Assembly: GCA_040544425.1 (NCBI GenBank) | Contig: JBEONO010000026.1 | Span: forward strand, 1 to 40,192 | DNA: 40,192 nt | Direction: 5' to 3' | DNA from: Solimicrobium sp040544425 | GTDB taxonomy: Bacteria > Pseudomonadota > Gammaproteobacteria > Burkholderiales > Burkholderiaceae_D | Shown: positions 17,048 to 24,907 of the stretch, piece after piece | How the letters are laid out: each line of letters opens with the position of its first letter | How positions within the stretch are numbered: the stretch's first letter is position 1 | Position numbers and translations under genes: made by a program | The notes under the pieces: model-generated | What the model saw: the letters and a program-made list of their open reading frames with translations, nothing else | Told to the model about the DNA's origin: nothing | Databases searched by the model: none

Positions 17048-17729
17048 CCCACCCCAAGTCAATATGCCGTCCCGCGTGACCAACATCAACGAAAGCAGCG
17101 TGGTGCAAAAACTGCACTGGCGCTATGCAACCAAAAAAATGGACCCGGCCAGGTCCGTCTCAACAGAAAAGGTCGAACGCATTCTGGAAGCAATCCGTCT
17201 GGCGCCCAGCTCGAGCGGTTTGCAGCCCTATGATGTGCTGGTGGTAACCAACCCGCAGGTGCGCGAAGAATTGAAACCGGTTGCCTGGGGCCAGCAGCAG
17301 ATTACCGATTGTTCCCATCTGCTGGTGTTTGCGGCCTGGGATGACTACACGCCAGAGCGCATCAACATGATGTTTGACCTGATGAGTAACGAACGCAATT
17401 TCAAAAACGCCGACTCGGAAAATTATCGGCAGATGCTGTTGAAGGATTATCCGCCACGCGGGCCGGAAGTAAATTTTCAGCATGCAGCCAGGCAGGCTTA
17501 TATCGGTCTTGGCGTGGCATTAATTGCCGCCGCGTTTGAGCAGGTGGACAGCACGCCCATGGAAGGCTTTGATCCGAAGGCATTCGACGCCATTCTGGGA
17601 CTGCATGCACGTGGACTGCGCAGTGTTGCGATTCTGCCGCTGGGCTATCGTGAAGCCAACCACGACTGGCTGGTCAATCTGAAGAAAGTACGCCGCACCC
17701 GCGATCAGTTCGTCATCGAGGTCGACTAG
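17040..17729 (+). CDS. Nitroreductase family protein (NfsB-like)
   Basis: A 229-residue FMN-dependent NAD(P)H nitroreductase. Family marks are LHWRYATKKMDP at the FMN-binding start, LAPSSSGLQPYDVLVV, the central AARQAYIGLGVALIAAAFEQVDSTPMEGFD, and LPLGYREANHDW near the end. It would reduce nitroaromatics, quinones or a related oxidant. The start at 17040 follows a strong AGGAGG and overlaps the DsbA-fold gene by 8 nt. The frame is open further upstream only as an artefact of the neighbouring gene. It is followed 12 nt later by an efflux operon, which suggests a drug- or electrophile-defence unit. Confidence 0.92.
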   Translation: MINPPQVNMPSRVTNINESSVVQKLHWRYATKKMDPARSVSTEKVERILEAIRLAPSSSGLQPYDVLVVTNPQVREELKPVAWGQQQITDCSHLLVFAAWDDYTPERINMMFDLMSNERNFKNADSENYRQMLLKDYPPRGPEVNFQHAARQAYIGLGVALIAAAFEQVDSTPMEGFDPKAFDAILGLHARGLRSVAILPLGYREANHDWLVNLKKVRRTRDQFVIEVD

Positions 17730-17741
17730 GAATTTAAATCC

Positions 17742-19223
17742 ATGCCGTCAGAAAAACCTATCCGTAGCACCGCCCTGCCCGGCAACTGGTTCGGGTGGCT
17801 GCGGCCATTTCTTGCATGCCTGCTGGTGGCGGGCTGCGCCTCGACTGCCGTGCAACCTGACACCGCACTGTCGTTTACCGTGCCCGCCACCTGGTCAGAG
17901 TCATCCAACGCCGCGGGCCAGCAAGACCTGCTGCACTGGTGGACTCGCTTTAACGATCCGGTACTCAATGGTCTGGTTGGCGACGCACTCAACAATAATC
18001 TGGCCGTAAAAACTGCCAGAGCGACCCTGCGTCAGGCCTGGGCGCTGCGTGACATTGCCGATGCCGCGCTGCTGCCGACTTTGGACGGTACGGCTTCAGT
18101 ACAAAGAAATCGCAGCCCTGGTTTGGGCACCAATAATCAATTTCAGGTCGGCGCAGCGGCAAACTGGGTACCCGATATTTTTGGTGCTGCGCGCAGCGGG
18201 CGTGCTGCGGCTGAAGCGGTCGCGCTGTCAGACCAGGCCAGTCTGGGTGACATGCAGGTGGCAATTGCCGCCGAAGTCGGACTGAACTACATCGCCTTGC
18301 GCAGTGCCCAGGCGCGCTTTGATATTGCTCTGGGCAATATCCACAATCAGGAAGAAACCCTGCAGCTCACCCAGTGGCGTCAGCAGGCTGGACTCTTGAC
18401 TGCACTGGAAGTGGAACAGGCCAGCGCCGCGCTCGACCAGACTCGCGCCCAGCTACCGGCACTGCAAATTATTGTGGTGCAGAGCCAGCATGCCCTGGCA
18501 TTGCTGACCGGTCAGCCGCCGAACCAGTTAAGCATGCAGTTATCCGAGGTGCAACCGGTACCGCGCGCCGACGACAGCTTTGCCCTGTCGATACCGGCCG
18601 AGACCTTGCGCCAGCGCGCCGATGTGCAGGCCGCAGAATTCAATGTCGTGGCCGCGCAGCATCGTGTCAATCAGGCGACTGCCGCACGTTTGCCGGCCTT
18701 CTCGCTGGGCGGATCGATTGGTTTAAGTGCGCTCACGGCTGCGGCCTTGACGAACGGCGCTTCGGTAGTCAGTGGCCTGGCAGCCGGGGTGACCTTGCCG
18801 GTATTTGATGGCGGAGCCAGACGCGCTGAAGTTGATCTGCAACAGGCTGCACAGACCCAGGCGCAACTGGCCTATCAGACGACGGTTCTAACCGCATTGT
18901 CAGATGTGGAAAACGCCTTGATCGCCCTGAAAAATGACCGTCAGCGCCTGATCAGTCTCAGCACTGCGGGCGCATCTGCAGCCAGCGCCTCGCAACTGGC
19001 CCGCCAGCGTTACGGCAGTGGTCTGATCGATTTTCAGGTGGTCTTGCAGACGCAACTGACACAACTCCTGGCCCAGGATGCAGTGGCTCTTGCCAATGCC
19101 GATGTCAGCAGCGATCAGGTCAGACTGATCAAGGCGCTGGGCGGCGGCTGGCAGCCTGATCGCAGTGACGGGCCGATTTCAACTCCGATTTCAACCAAAA
19201 CAAACCAGGCCAACCCACCATGA
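17742..19223 (+). CDS. Outer-membrane efflux lipoprotein (NodT/TolC family)
   Basis: A 493-residue outer-membrane channel subunit. The N-terminus has a signal segment (FLACLLVAGC) with lipobox LVAGC, so it is a lipoprotein. NodT-type features include TWSESSNAAGQQDLLHWWTRFNDPVLNGLV, two repeats of long coiled-coil helices rich in Ala/Gln, and ETLRQRADVQAAEFNVVAAQHRVNQATAARLP. The C-terminus is a short Pro/Thr-rich tail. It overlaps the adaptor gene by 4 nt (ATGA). Together with the three next genes it makes a full tripartite pump, with the outer-membrane gene placed first. Confidence 0.92.
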   Translation: MPSEKPIRSTALPGNWFGWLRPFLACLLVAGCASTAVQPDTALSFTVPATWSESSNAAGQQDLLHWWTRFNDPVLNGLVGDALNNNLAVKTARATLRQAWALRDIADAALLPTLDGTASVQRNRSPGLGTNNQFQVGAAANWVPDIFGAARSGRAAAEAVALSDQASLGDMQVAIAAEVGLNYIALRSAQARFDIALGNIHNQEETLQLTQWRQQAGLLTALEVEQASAALDQTRAQLPALQIIVVQSQHALALLTGQPPNQLSMQLSEVQPVPRADDSFALSIPAETLRQRADVQAAEFNVVAAQHRVNQATAARLPAFSLGGSIGLSALTAAALTNGASVVSGLAAGVTLPVFDGGARRAEVDLQQAAQTQAQLAYQTTVLTALSDVENALIALKNDRQRLISLSTAGASAASASQLARQRYGSGLIDFQVVLQTQLTQLLAQDAVALANADVSSDQVRLIKALGGGWQPDRSDGPISTPISTKTNQANPP

Positions 19224-20560
19224 ACACAGATGTTCCCGTCACCACGCCACCTGCTGCGGCGCTGCCACCCGTCACCAATGAACCACCCAAGGTAGCGATC
19301 AGCACCCTGCTCGCTGAACCGGGCCAGCAGCCCTGGTATCGTCGGCCCGTAATCTGGGGCCTCGCCGTGCTCGTGCTGGTCGTCATCGCGTTGATCTGGT
19401 GGTGGATGCTGCGCAGTGCGCAAAATGCCCTGCCTGCCTATAACACCCAGGCAGTGGCACGCGGCAACCTGACGTTGACTGTCACCGCCAATGGCACCTT
19501 GCAGCCGATCCGCTCGATCAATATCGGCAGTGAACTGTCCGGCACGGTGCTGAAAGTTAATGTTGACGTCAACGACAAGGTAAAAAAAGGGGATGTGCTG
19601 CTGGTGCTCGACCCGGCCAAACTGAATGATCAGATCCTGCGTTCGGTAGCCGCACTGGATGCCGCCAAAGCCAAGGTGCTGCAGACCACGGCAACGGTCA
19701 GGGAAGCCAGCGCGACCATGAACCGGCTCAATGAAGTGGCGATTGTATCGTCCGGCAAGGTACCGGCCAGGACCGAGCTGGACACCGCCCAGGCAACGCT
19801 CGAGCGGGCCAATGCTGATCAGGCCAGTGCCCAGGCCGGTGTGCACGATGCCGAGGCGGCGCTGTCCACCGACAAAATCAATTTGAACAAGGCCTCAATC
19901 AGAGCACCGGCTGACGGCATCATCCTGACGCGCACGGTCGATCCCGGCAATGCGGTTGCGGCCTCATTGCAGGCGGTGACGCTGTTCACCCTGGCTGATG
20001 ATCTGAGCAAACTGCGGCTCTGGGTGTATGTCGATGAGGCCGACGTCGGCGAGGTCAAACTTGGCCAGGAGGCCACATTTACCGTCAGCGCCTACCTCAG
20101 CCGCAAATTCCCGGCGCACATCACCCGGGTCGGTTTCGGCTCGACGATCACCGATGCAGTGGTCACCTATCTGACCTATCTGGATGTTGACAACCGCGAT
20201 CTGAGTCTGCGCCCCGGCATGACTGCCACCGCTTCGATTATCGCGGCGCAGCGCAAGGATGTGCTGCTGGTGCCGAATACCGCGCTGCGCTTTATGCCGG
20301 GTGCAGCCGCCGCCGCGAGCGCGCCAGCAATGGGCACCAGTCTGATCCCACGTATTCCCGGCAACAGCAACCGCAAGTCAGCTGCGGCCGGTGCGAGTAC
20401 CGCGCTGGCCAAACAGGTTTGGGTGTTGCGTGATAAAACTGCGGTCGCGGTCGCCGTGACACCGGGCATCACGGACGGACACATGACTGAAATCACCGGC
20501 GGCGATCTGCAGGTCGGCATGCTGGTCATTACCGACCAGAAAAGTAAAAAAGCCAAATGA
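19220..20560 (+). CDS. macA: Periplasmic adaptor of a MacA-like efflux pump
   Basis: A 446-residue membrane-fusion protein. One membrane segment at about residues 36-57 (IWGLAVLVLVVIALIWWW) anchors it. The lipoyl/barrel-sandwich half-motifs (LTVTANGTLQPIRSINIGSE...VDVNDKVKKGDVLLVLD and ASIRAPADGIILTRTVDPGNAV) flank an alpha-hairpin rich in Ala/Thr. A beta-barrel follows (LWVYVDEADVGEVKLGQEATF). An Ala/Gly/Ser-rich insertion near residues 365-385 is unusual for MacA. Start and stop overlap the neighbours by 4 nt each. Confidence 0.9.
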   Translation: MNTDVPVTTPPAAALPPVTNEPPKVAISTLLAEPGQQPWYRRPVIWGLAVLVLVVIALIWWWMLRSAQNALPAYNTQAVARGNLTLTVTANGTLQPIRSINIGSELSGTVLKVNVDVNDKVKKGDVLLVLDPAKLNDQILRSVAALDAAKAKVLQTTATVREASATMNRLNEVAIVSSGKVPARTELDTAQATLERANADQASAQAGVHDAEAALSTDKINLNKASIRAPADGIILTRTVDPGNAVAASLQAVTLFTLADDLSKLRLWVYVDEADVGEVKLGQEATFTVSAYLSRKFPAHITRVGFGSTITDAVVTYLTYLDVDNRDLSLRPGMTATASIIAAQRKDVLLVPNTALRFMPGAAAAASAPAMGTSLIPRIPGNSNRKSAAAGASTALAKQVWVLRDKTAVAVAVTPGITDGHMTEITGGDLQVGMLVITDQKSKKAK

Positions 20561-21312
20561 ATACCGTCTCCACTTCCGGATCGATCCCGCTGATCAGCCT
20601 GCGTGGCGTCACCAAACGCTATGGCAGCGGCGCGACCGAACTGATGGCCTTGAAAGGCATTGACCTCGACATCCAGGCGGGTGAATTTGTCGCCATCAGC
20701 GGACCGAGCGGATCGGGCAAATCGACCGCCATGAATATTTTAGGTTGCCTCGACACGCCGACCGGCGGGCAGTATCTGTTCAAAGGCGCGCATGTTGAAG
20801 CGCTGTCCCGCGATCAGCGCGCCCGGCTGCGCCGCCAGTATCTCGGCTTTGTATTTCAGGGTTTCAATTTGCTGGCCCGCACTTCGGCGCAGGAGAATGT
20901 CGAGCTGCCGCTGCTGTATCGCGGTGACAGTGCCAGCACTCGTCGTGATGCGGCGACCCTGGCGCTGCAGTCAGTCGGACTGGGTGGCTGGGAACACCAC
21001 ACGCCGGCCGAGTTATCCGGCGGTCAGCAGCAACGTGTGGCAATTGCCCGCGCCATCGTCACCCAGCCGGATGTGGTGCTGGCTGACGAACCGACCGGCA
21101 ATCTCGACACCCAGCGCAGTCATGAAATCATGGGATTGCTATTGGCCCTGAATCGGGATCACGGCATTACCGTCTTGATGGTGACGCACGAACCCGACAT
21201 GGCCGCTTACGCCAGACGCATGGTGCTGTTCGTCGATGGCCGGATTGAGAAGGATGAAATCAATCCACATCCGGTGACGGCCGCACCGGCGACACTGACC
21301 GAAAGCACCTGA
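20557..21312 (+). CDS. ABC transporter ATP-binding protein, MacB-type
   Basis: A 251-residue ATPase. Walker A is GPSGSGKST at residues 49-57, the signature LSGGQQQR begins at 153, and Walker B is VVLADEPTG at 173-181 with the catalytic Glu178. The Q-loop FQGFNLLARTSAQENVELPL and the H-loop VTHEPDMAAYARR are typical of the MacB/LolD group that powers mechanotransmission pumps. In E. coli MacB this domain is fused to the permease; here it is a separate gene overlapping the permease by a single nucleotide. Confidence 0.93.
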   Translation: MNTVSTSGSIPLISLRGVTKRYGSGATELMALKGIDLDIQAGEFVAISGPSGSGKSTAMNILGCLDTPTGGQYLFKGAHVEALSRDQRARLRRQYLGFVFQGFNLLARTSAQENVELPLLYRGDSASTRRDAATLALQSVGLGGWEHHTPAELSGGQQQRVAIARAIVTQPDVVLADEPTGNLDTQRSHEIMGLLLALNRDHGITVLMVTHEPDMAAYARRMVLFVDGRIEKDEINPHPVTAAPATLTEST

Positions 21313-22538
21313 TGCTGCTCTCCGTCTTCATGCTGGCTCTGCGCTCGGTGCAACGCAATATGATGCGCTCGTTCCTGACCATCCTCGGGATCGTCATTGG
21401 CGTGGCGGCCGTGATTACCATGGTCACCCTCGGTAATGGCGCGACCCAGGCCATCAATACCCAGATCACCAGTCTGGGCGCCAATCTGCTGATCGTCAGT
21501 CCCGGCCAGCGCGGCCCGGGTGGTGGCGGCTCGGGCGCAGGCAGCGCTGGCATCCCGCATTTTAAAGAATCCGATGCCTCCGCCATCGCTTCGCAGATCG
21601 GTGGCGTGGACGAAGTGGCACCGCTGGGCCGGACCAGTGTCACGGTGGTGGCCAATGGCCGCAACTGGATCACCAGCGTTTCCGGCAGCACCAATGCCTG
21701 GTTCAAGACCGGCAACTGGCTGCTGGCCAGTGGTCGCGAGTTCGATCTCGATGAGCAACGTGCCGGTTCGGCCGTGTGCGTGATCGGCGAAACCGTGCGG
21801 CGCGAAATCTTCGGCGGTACCGCAGGTCAGACCGGCCTTGGTGAGCTCTTGCGCGTAAAACAGTTTTCCTGCGTTGTCATTGGCATTCTGGCCTCCAAAG
21901 GGCAAAGCGGCATGGGCGACCAGGATGATACGGTGGTGGTGCCGCTGCATACCCTGCAGCGACGGGTCACCGGCACGCAGCGGGTCGACATGTTACTGGT
22001 ATCGATGAACGACAATGCTGACAGCGCGCCAATCAAGGCCAGTCTGCGTCAGCTGATGCGTGAACGGCGCAAACTTGCCGAGGACGATGACGACAATTTC
22101 AATATCTTCGATACCCAGCAACTGGCCGACACCCTGGCCAGCACCATGGGCGTGCTGACGAATCTGCTCGGTGCAGTGGCCGCTGTCAGTTTGCTGGTCG
22201 GCGGCATCGGGATCATGAATATCATGCTGGTCAGTGTCACCGAACGCACCCGTGAAATTGGTTTGCGGCTGGCAGTGGGTGCGCTGGAACAGGAAGTACT
22301 GTTGCAGTTCCTGATTGAAGCCATGGTGCTGTCCGCGTTGGGAGGTTTGATCGGCGTCACGATTGCCACCATCTGTTCGTATATTCTTTCCGGAGTGATG
22401 GGCGTGCCCTACTCGTTCGATGTCATGATCAATCTGCTGTCGCTGGTATTTTCTGCCGGGATCGGCGTCGTGTTTGGTTATTTCCCGGCGCGACGCGCGG
22501 CGCGGATGGATCCGATTGTGGCGTTGCGTCACGAATGA
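21312..22538 (+). CDS. ABC transporter permease, MacB-type
   Basis: A 408-residue membrane protein with the MacB topology: one transmembrane helix near residues 20-40 (FLTILGIVIGVAAVITMV), a large periplasmic domain (about 45-280), then three helices near 285-305, 330-355 and 370-395. The motifs SLLVGGIGIMNIMLVSVTERTREIGLR and FPARRAARMDPIVALRHE are diagnostic. A Gly-rich loop (GQRGPGGGGSGAGSAG) follows the first helix. It couples to the ATPase upstream and to the adaptor and outer-membrane lipoprotein. Substrate could be macrolides, peptides or siderophores; nothing in the sequence decides. Confidence 0.93.
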   Translation: MLLSVFMLALRSVQRNMMRSFLTILGIVIGVAAVITMVTLGNGATQAINTQITSLGANLLIVSPGQRGPGGGGSGAGSAGIPHFKESDASAIASQIGGVDEVAPLGRTSVTVVANGRNWITSVSGSTNAWFKTGNWLLASGREFDLDEQRAGSAVCVIGETVRREIFGGTAGQTGLGELLRVKQFSCVVIGILASKGQSGMGDQDDTVVVPLHTLQRRVTGTQRVDMLLVSMNDNADSAPIKASLRQLMRERRKLAEDDDDNFNIFDTQQLADTLASTMGVLTNLLGAVAAVSLLVGGIGIMNIMLVSVTERTREIGLRLAVGALEQEVLLQFLIEAMVLSALGGLIGVTIATICSYILSGVMGVPYSFDVMINLLSLVFSAGIGVVFGYFPARRAARMDPIVALRHE

Positions 22539-22579
22539 TTGAGTTGGCTGCCAGTCCTGCTGTGTCACAAATTTACCCC

Positions 22580-22766
22580 GGCCAGGCGCCCCCGGCAGGG
22601 CGCCGTCGTTCCCGAGGGGGTAGTCGGGAACCCAGTGCCGTAAGGTCGTTGATTCAACGTGCAAGTCATTTTAATTAACGCCGAATACGCCGCTGGATTC
22701 CCGCCTGAAGCGCGCGGGAAAGACGGGGGCGCCTAGCTGGGGGCGCCTAGACAGGGGCGCCTGGCC
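22580..22766. repeat. Second REP doublet flanked by 14-bp repeat units
   Basis: A REP-like doublet (left arm from about 22605, right arm ending about 22724) is more diverged than the one at 16181 but alignable to it. One full 14-nt unit (22580-22593) and a shortened one precede it. Three exactly spaced 14-nt units follow it at 22725, 22739 and 22753, the middle one being GGGGGCGCCTAGAC. They are in reverse-complement orientation, so the whole is symmetrical. A unit at 16125 reads GGGGTCGCCTAGAC on its reverse strand, 13 of 14 the same. Confidence 0.8.
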
Positions 22767-22827
22767 GACATAAATTCGCTTTCCAAACTTTCGACACAGC
22801 CGGACCAGTACATAAACAGGAGCAATG

Positions 22828-23925
22828 ATGGGCAATATCACGCGACGACAATTCATGTATTCGGTCCCGGCCTCCCTCGGCGCGGGTGCGCTGTTATCAG
22901 CCTGCGGAGCAGACTCCGACGATTACAGCGCAGCGGCCAACTCCGTCCGGCGTCCAATCAGCAACACGGAAGGCATGGCATTGCGACGCGAACTGGTACG
23001 CTATGCGACCCTGGCACCATCCAGTCATAACACCCAGTGCTGGAAATTCGCCATCGAAGACCAGGCGATCATAATCCAGCCCGATCTGCTGCGTCGCTGT
23101 CCGGCGGTCGATCCCGACGATCATCACCTGTTTGTCTCGCTTGGCTGCGCCACCGAAAATCTGGTCCAGGCCGCACTGGCGCACGGCCTGATGGCCGAGC
23201 CCCGCTTTGATCTTGTTAATGGCAACATCCGCGTGGCGCTGGCACCGACCAGGCCCCAACTTTCTGCCTTGTTCAATGCCATCCCGACGCGTCAATGCAC
23301 CCGGGCCGATTACGATGCCAGGCCAATTGCCAGTGAAGAAATCGGCCTGCTTGAGCGGGCGGGGACAGCGAACAATGTACGCATGCAGATCTTCACAGAG
23401 CATCGTGACATGGAGCGCGTGCTGGAATACGTGGTACAGGCCAATACCGCGCAAATGGCTGATGCGGCGTTTATCAAGGAACTGAAAAGCTGGATTCGTT
23501 TTAACGGCCGCGACGCATTGCGCAGCAGTGATGGACTCTACAGTGCAACAACCGGCAATCCGAATGTGCCGACCTGGCTCGGTGAACTGGGCTTTGGCCT
23601 GCTGTTCCGGTCAAAAAGCGAGAACGATAAATACGTGCATCAGATCCGCAGCTCGGCCGGGATTGCGATCTTTACCGGTCTGTCTGCCGAGCGGGCCAAC
23701 TGGATCGATGTTGGTCGCTGCTATGAACGTTTCGCACTGCAGGCCACGGCACTGGGGATTCGCAATGCCATGATCAACCAGCCGGTGGAAGTGATTTCGG
23801 TGCGTCCCCAGTTCGCCGCGGCATTCGGCATGGGGCAGCAACGTCCCGATCTGGTGGTGCGATTCGGACGCGGGCCGACCATGCCCGCATCGATGCGGCG
23901 AACGCTTGAAGCCGTGCTGGTCTGA
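22828..23925 (+). CDS. Tat-exported Acg-family nitroreductase-like protein
   Basis: A 365-residue protein. The twin-arginine signal is TRRQFMYSVPASLGAGALLSAC; the Cys at its end may also serve as a lipobox. After it come YATLAPSSHNTQCWKFAIED, LGCATENLVQAALAHGL, and IRSSAGIAIFTGLSAERANWIDVGRCYERFALQATALGIRNAMINQPVE. These match the Acg family of FMN-binding, nitroreductase-fold proteins, first known from the mycobacterial dormancy regulon and thought to sequester flavin. The N-terminal half aligns with nitroreductases and the C-terminal half repeats the fold. AGGAG at 22818 favours the second of two adjacent ATGs (5-nt spacer). It is the second nitroreductase-type gene here. Confidence 0.87.
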   Translation: MGNITRRQFMYSVPASLGAGALLSACGADSDDYSAAANSVRRPISNTEGMALRRELVRYATLAPSSHNTQCWKFAIEDQAIIIQPDLLRRCPAVDPDDHHLFVSLGCATENLVQAALAHGLMAEPRFDLVNGNIRVALAPTRPQLSALFNAIPTRQCTRADYDARPIASEEIGLLERAGTANNVRMQIFTEHRDMERVLEYVVQANTAQMADAAFIKELKSWIRFNGRDALRSSDGLYSATTGNPNVPTWLGELGFGLLFRSKSENDKYVHQIRSSAGIAIFTGLSAERANWIDVGRCYERFALQATALGIRNAMINQPVEVISVRPQFAAAFGMGQQRPDLVVRFGRGPTMPASMRRTLEAVLV

Positions 23926-23944
23926 TGGTTTGACGACTGAAACA

Positions 23945-24907
23945 TCAGCGAGCTGCTTTCAATTGCACCGCCGAGTCCGGCGCACCGGGCACAGCGACGC
24001 GGAATTTCAGGCTTTCGAGCAATCTGTCCCACAGCTCCAGCGCTTCCTGGTCATTCAAGGAAGCCTGTTCTGCCGCGCCGATCAGGTCGTATTTGACTTT
24101 GTCATGCATCCGCACATCCAGCCACGAGGGGTAGGCAACGCTGTGTCGTTTGTCGACCAGCATCCAGCGAAATTCGTGAGAGCCATCGTCATTCCGGAAC
24201 AGCACTTCTTCACCCTCCCAGTCATGCACCTTGCGTTTGGCGGCGCGCAAGACCGTGGTCTTGGGATACCAGATACCCAGAATTGATCGCTGGTTTTCCA
24301 TCAGCTTCAGCAAGCCATACCCATTTTCGCCATCAGTGCTGGAGTTGGTGCAGCTGAACACGCTGAACACCACATCCGGCAAGGCCGCCATGTGCACTCC
24401 TGCACTGCCCATACTGGGTTCGTAGCCGGGCGAATGTTGGAAGGCGTATTCGTTGCATATCCCCTCATCGGTTGGTATTTCATCTGGTTTGCGCAGGCGT
24501 ATATTTTGGGCTCCGTCCAATGCACTGGCTTTTACCTCTTCGAAGGTTCTTTCTCCAGGTGACACGGCATCGCCATAGTAAAAAATATGGGGCGGCAACA
24601 CGTAATAAATGTCGAAGCCTTCCAGTCCCAGATCCTTCGACGTATCATCTTCATAGGATCTGATCCAAACCATATGGGGAGCCGGGCCAATGCCCACATA
24701 ATTAATTTCCGCAGTCTTGTGTTTAGCCTTAATTTCCGCCACCTTCGCATCCACAATTTTCCTGATATCCAGTGCCTGATTGGGTAAGGTCGTCAAGTCG
24801 TACCCAAAACTTACTCGGGATAGTACGGGTACTGTCAACACATAGCGGTTAAAGCAAACGAGTTTGGTGTCGGCAAACACCCGTTCAATGCGTGATCTGG
24901 TTTTCAT
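23945..24907 (-). CDS. Tli4-like T6SS immunity protein
   Basis: A 320-residue protein with the marks of the Tle-cognate immunity family Tli4. These are the N-terminal VCFNRYVLTVP, a central C-x-N-EYAFQ strand region, and a C-terminal HEFRWMLVDKRHSVAYPSWLDVRMHDK block ending in ALELWDRLLESLKFR. ATG at 24907 has AGGAG 5 nt upstream and overlaps the lipase stop as ATGA, so effector and immunity are translationally coupled. Known Tli proteins act in the periplasm, but no signal peptide is visible here, which is odd. An in-frame start 33 nt upstream is possible but lacks a ribosome site. It probably blocks the lipase encoded just before it. Confidence 0.75.
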   Translation of the reverse strand: MKTRSRIERVFADTKLVCFNRYVLTVPVLSRVSFGYDLTTLPNQALDIRKIVDAKVAEIKAKHKTAEINYVGIGPAPHMVWIRSYEDDTSKDLGLEGFDIYYVLPPHIFYYGDAVSPGERTFEEVKASALDGAQNIRLRKPDEIPTDEGICNEYAFQHSPGYEPSMGSAGVHMAALPDVVFSVFSCTNSSTDGENGYGLLKLMENQRSILGIWYPKTTVLRAAKRKVHDWEGEEVLFRNDDGSHEFRWMLVDKRHSVAYPSWLDVRMHDKVKYDLIGAAEQASLNDQEALELWDRLLESLKFRVAVPGAPDSAVQLKAAR

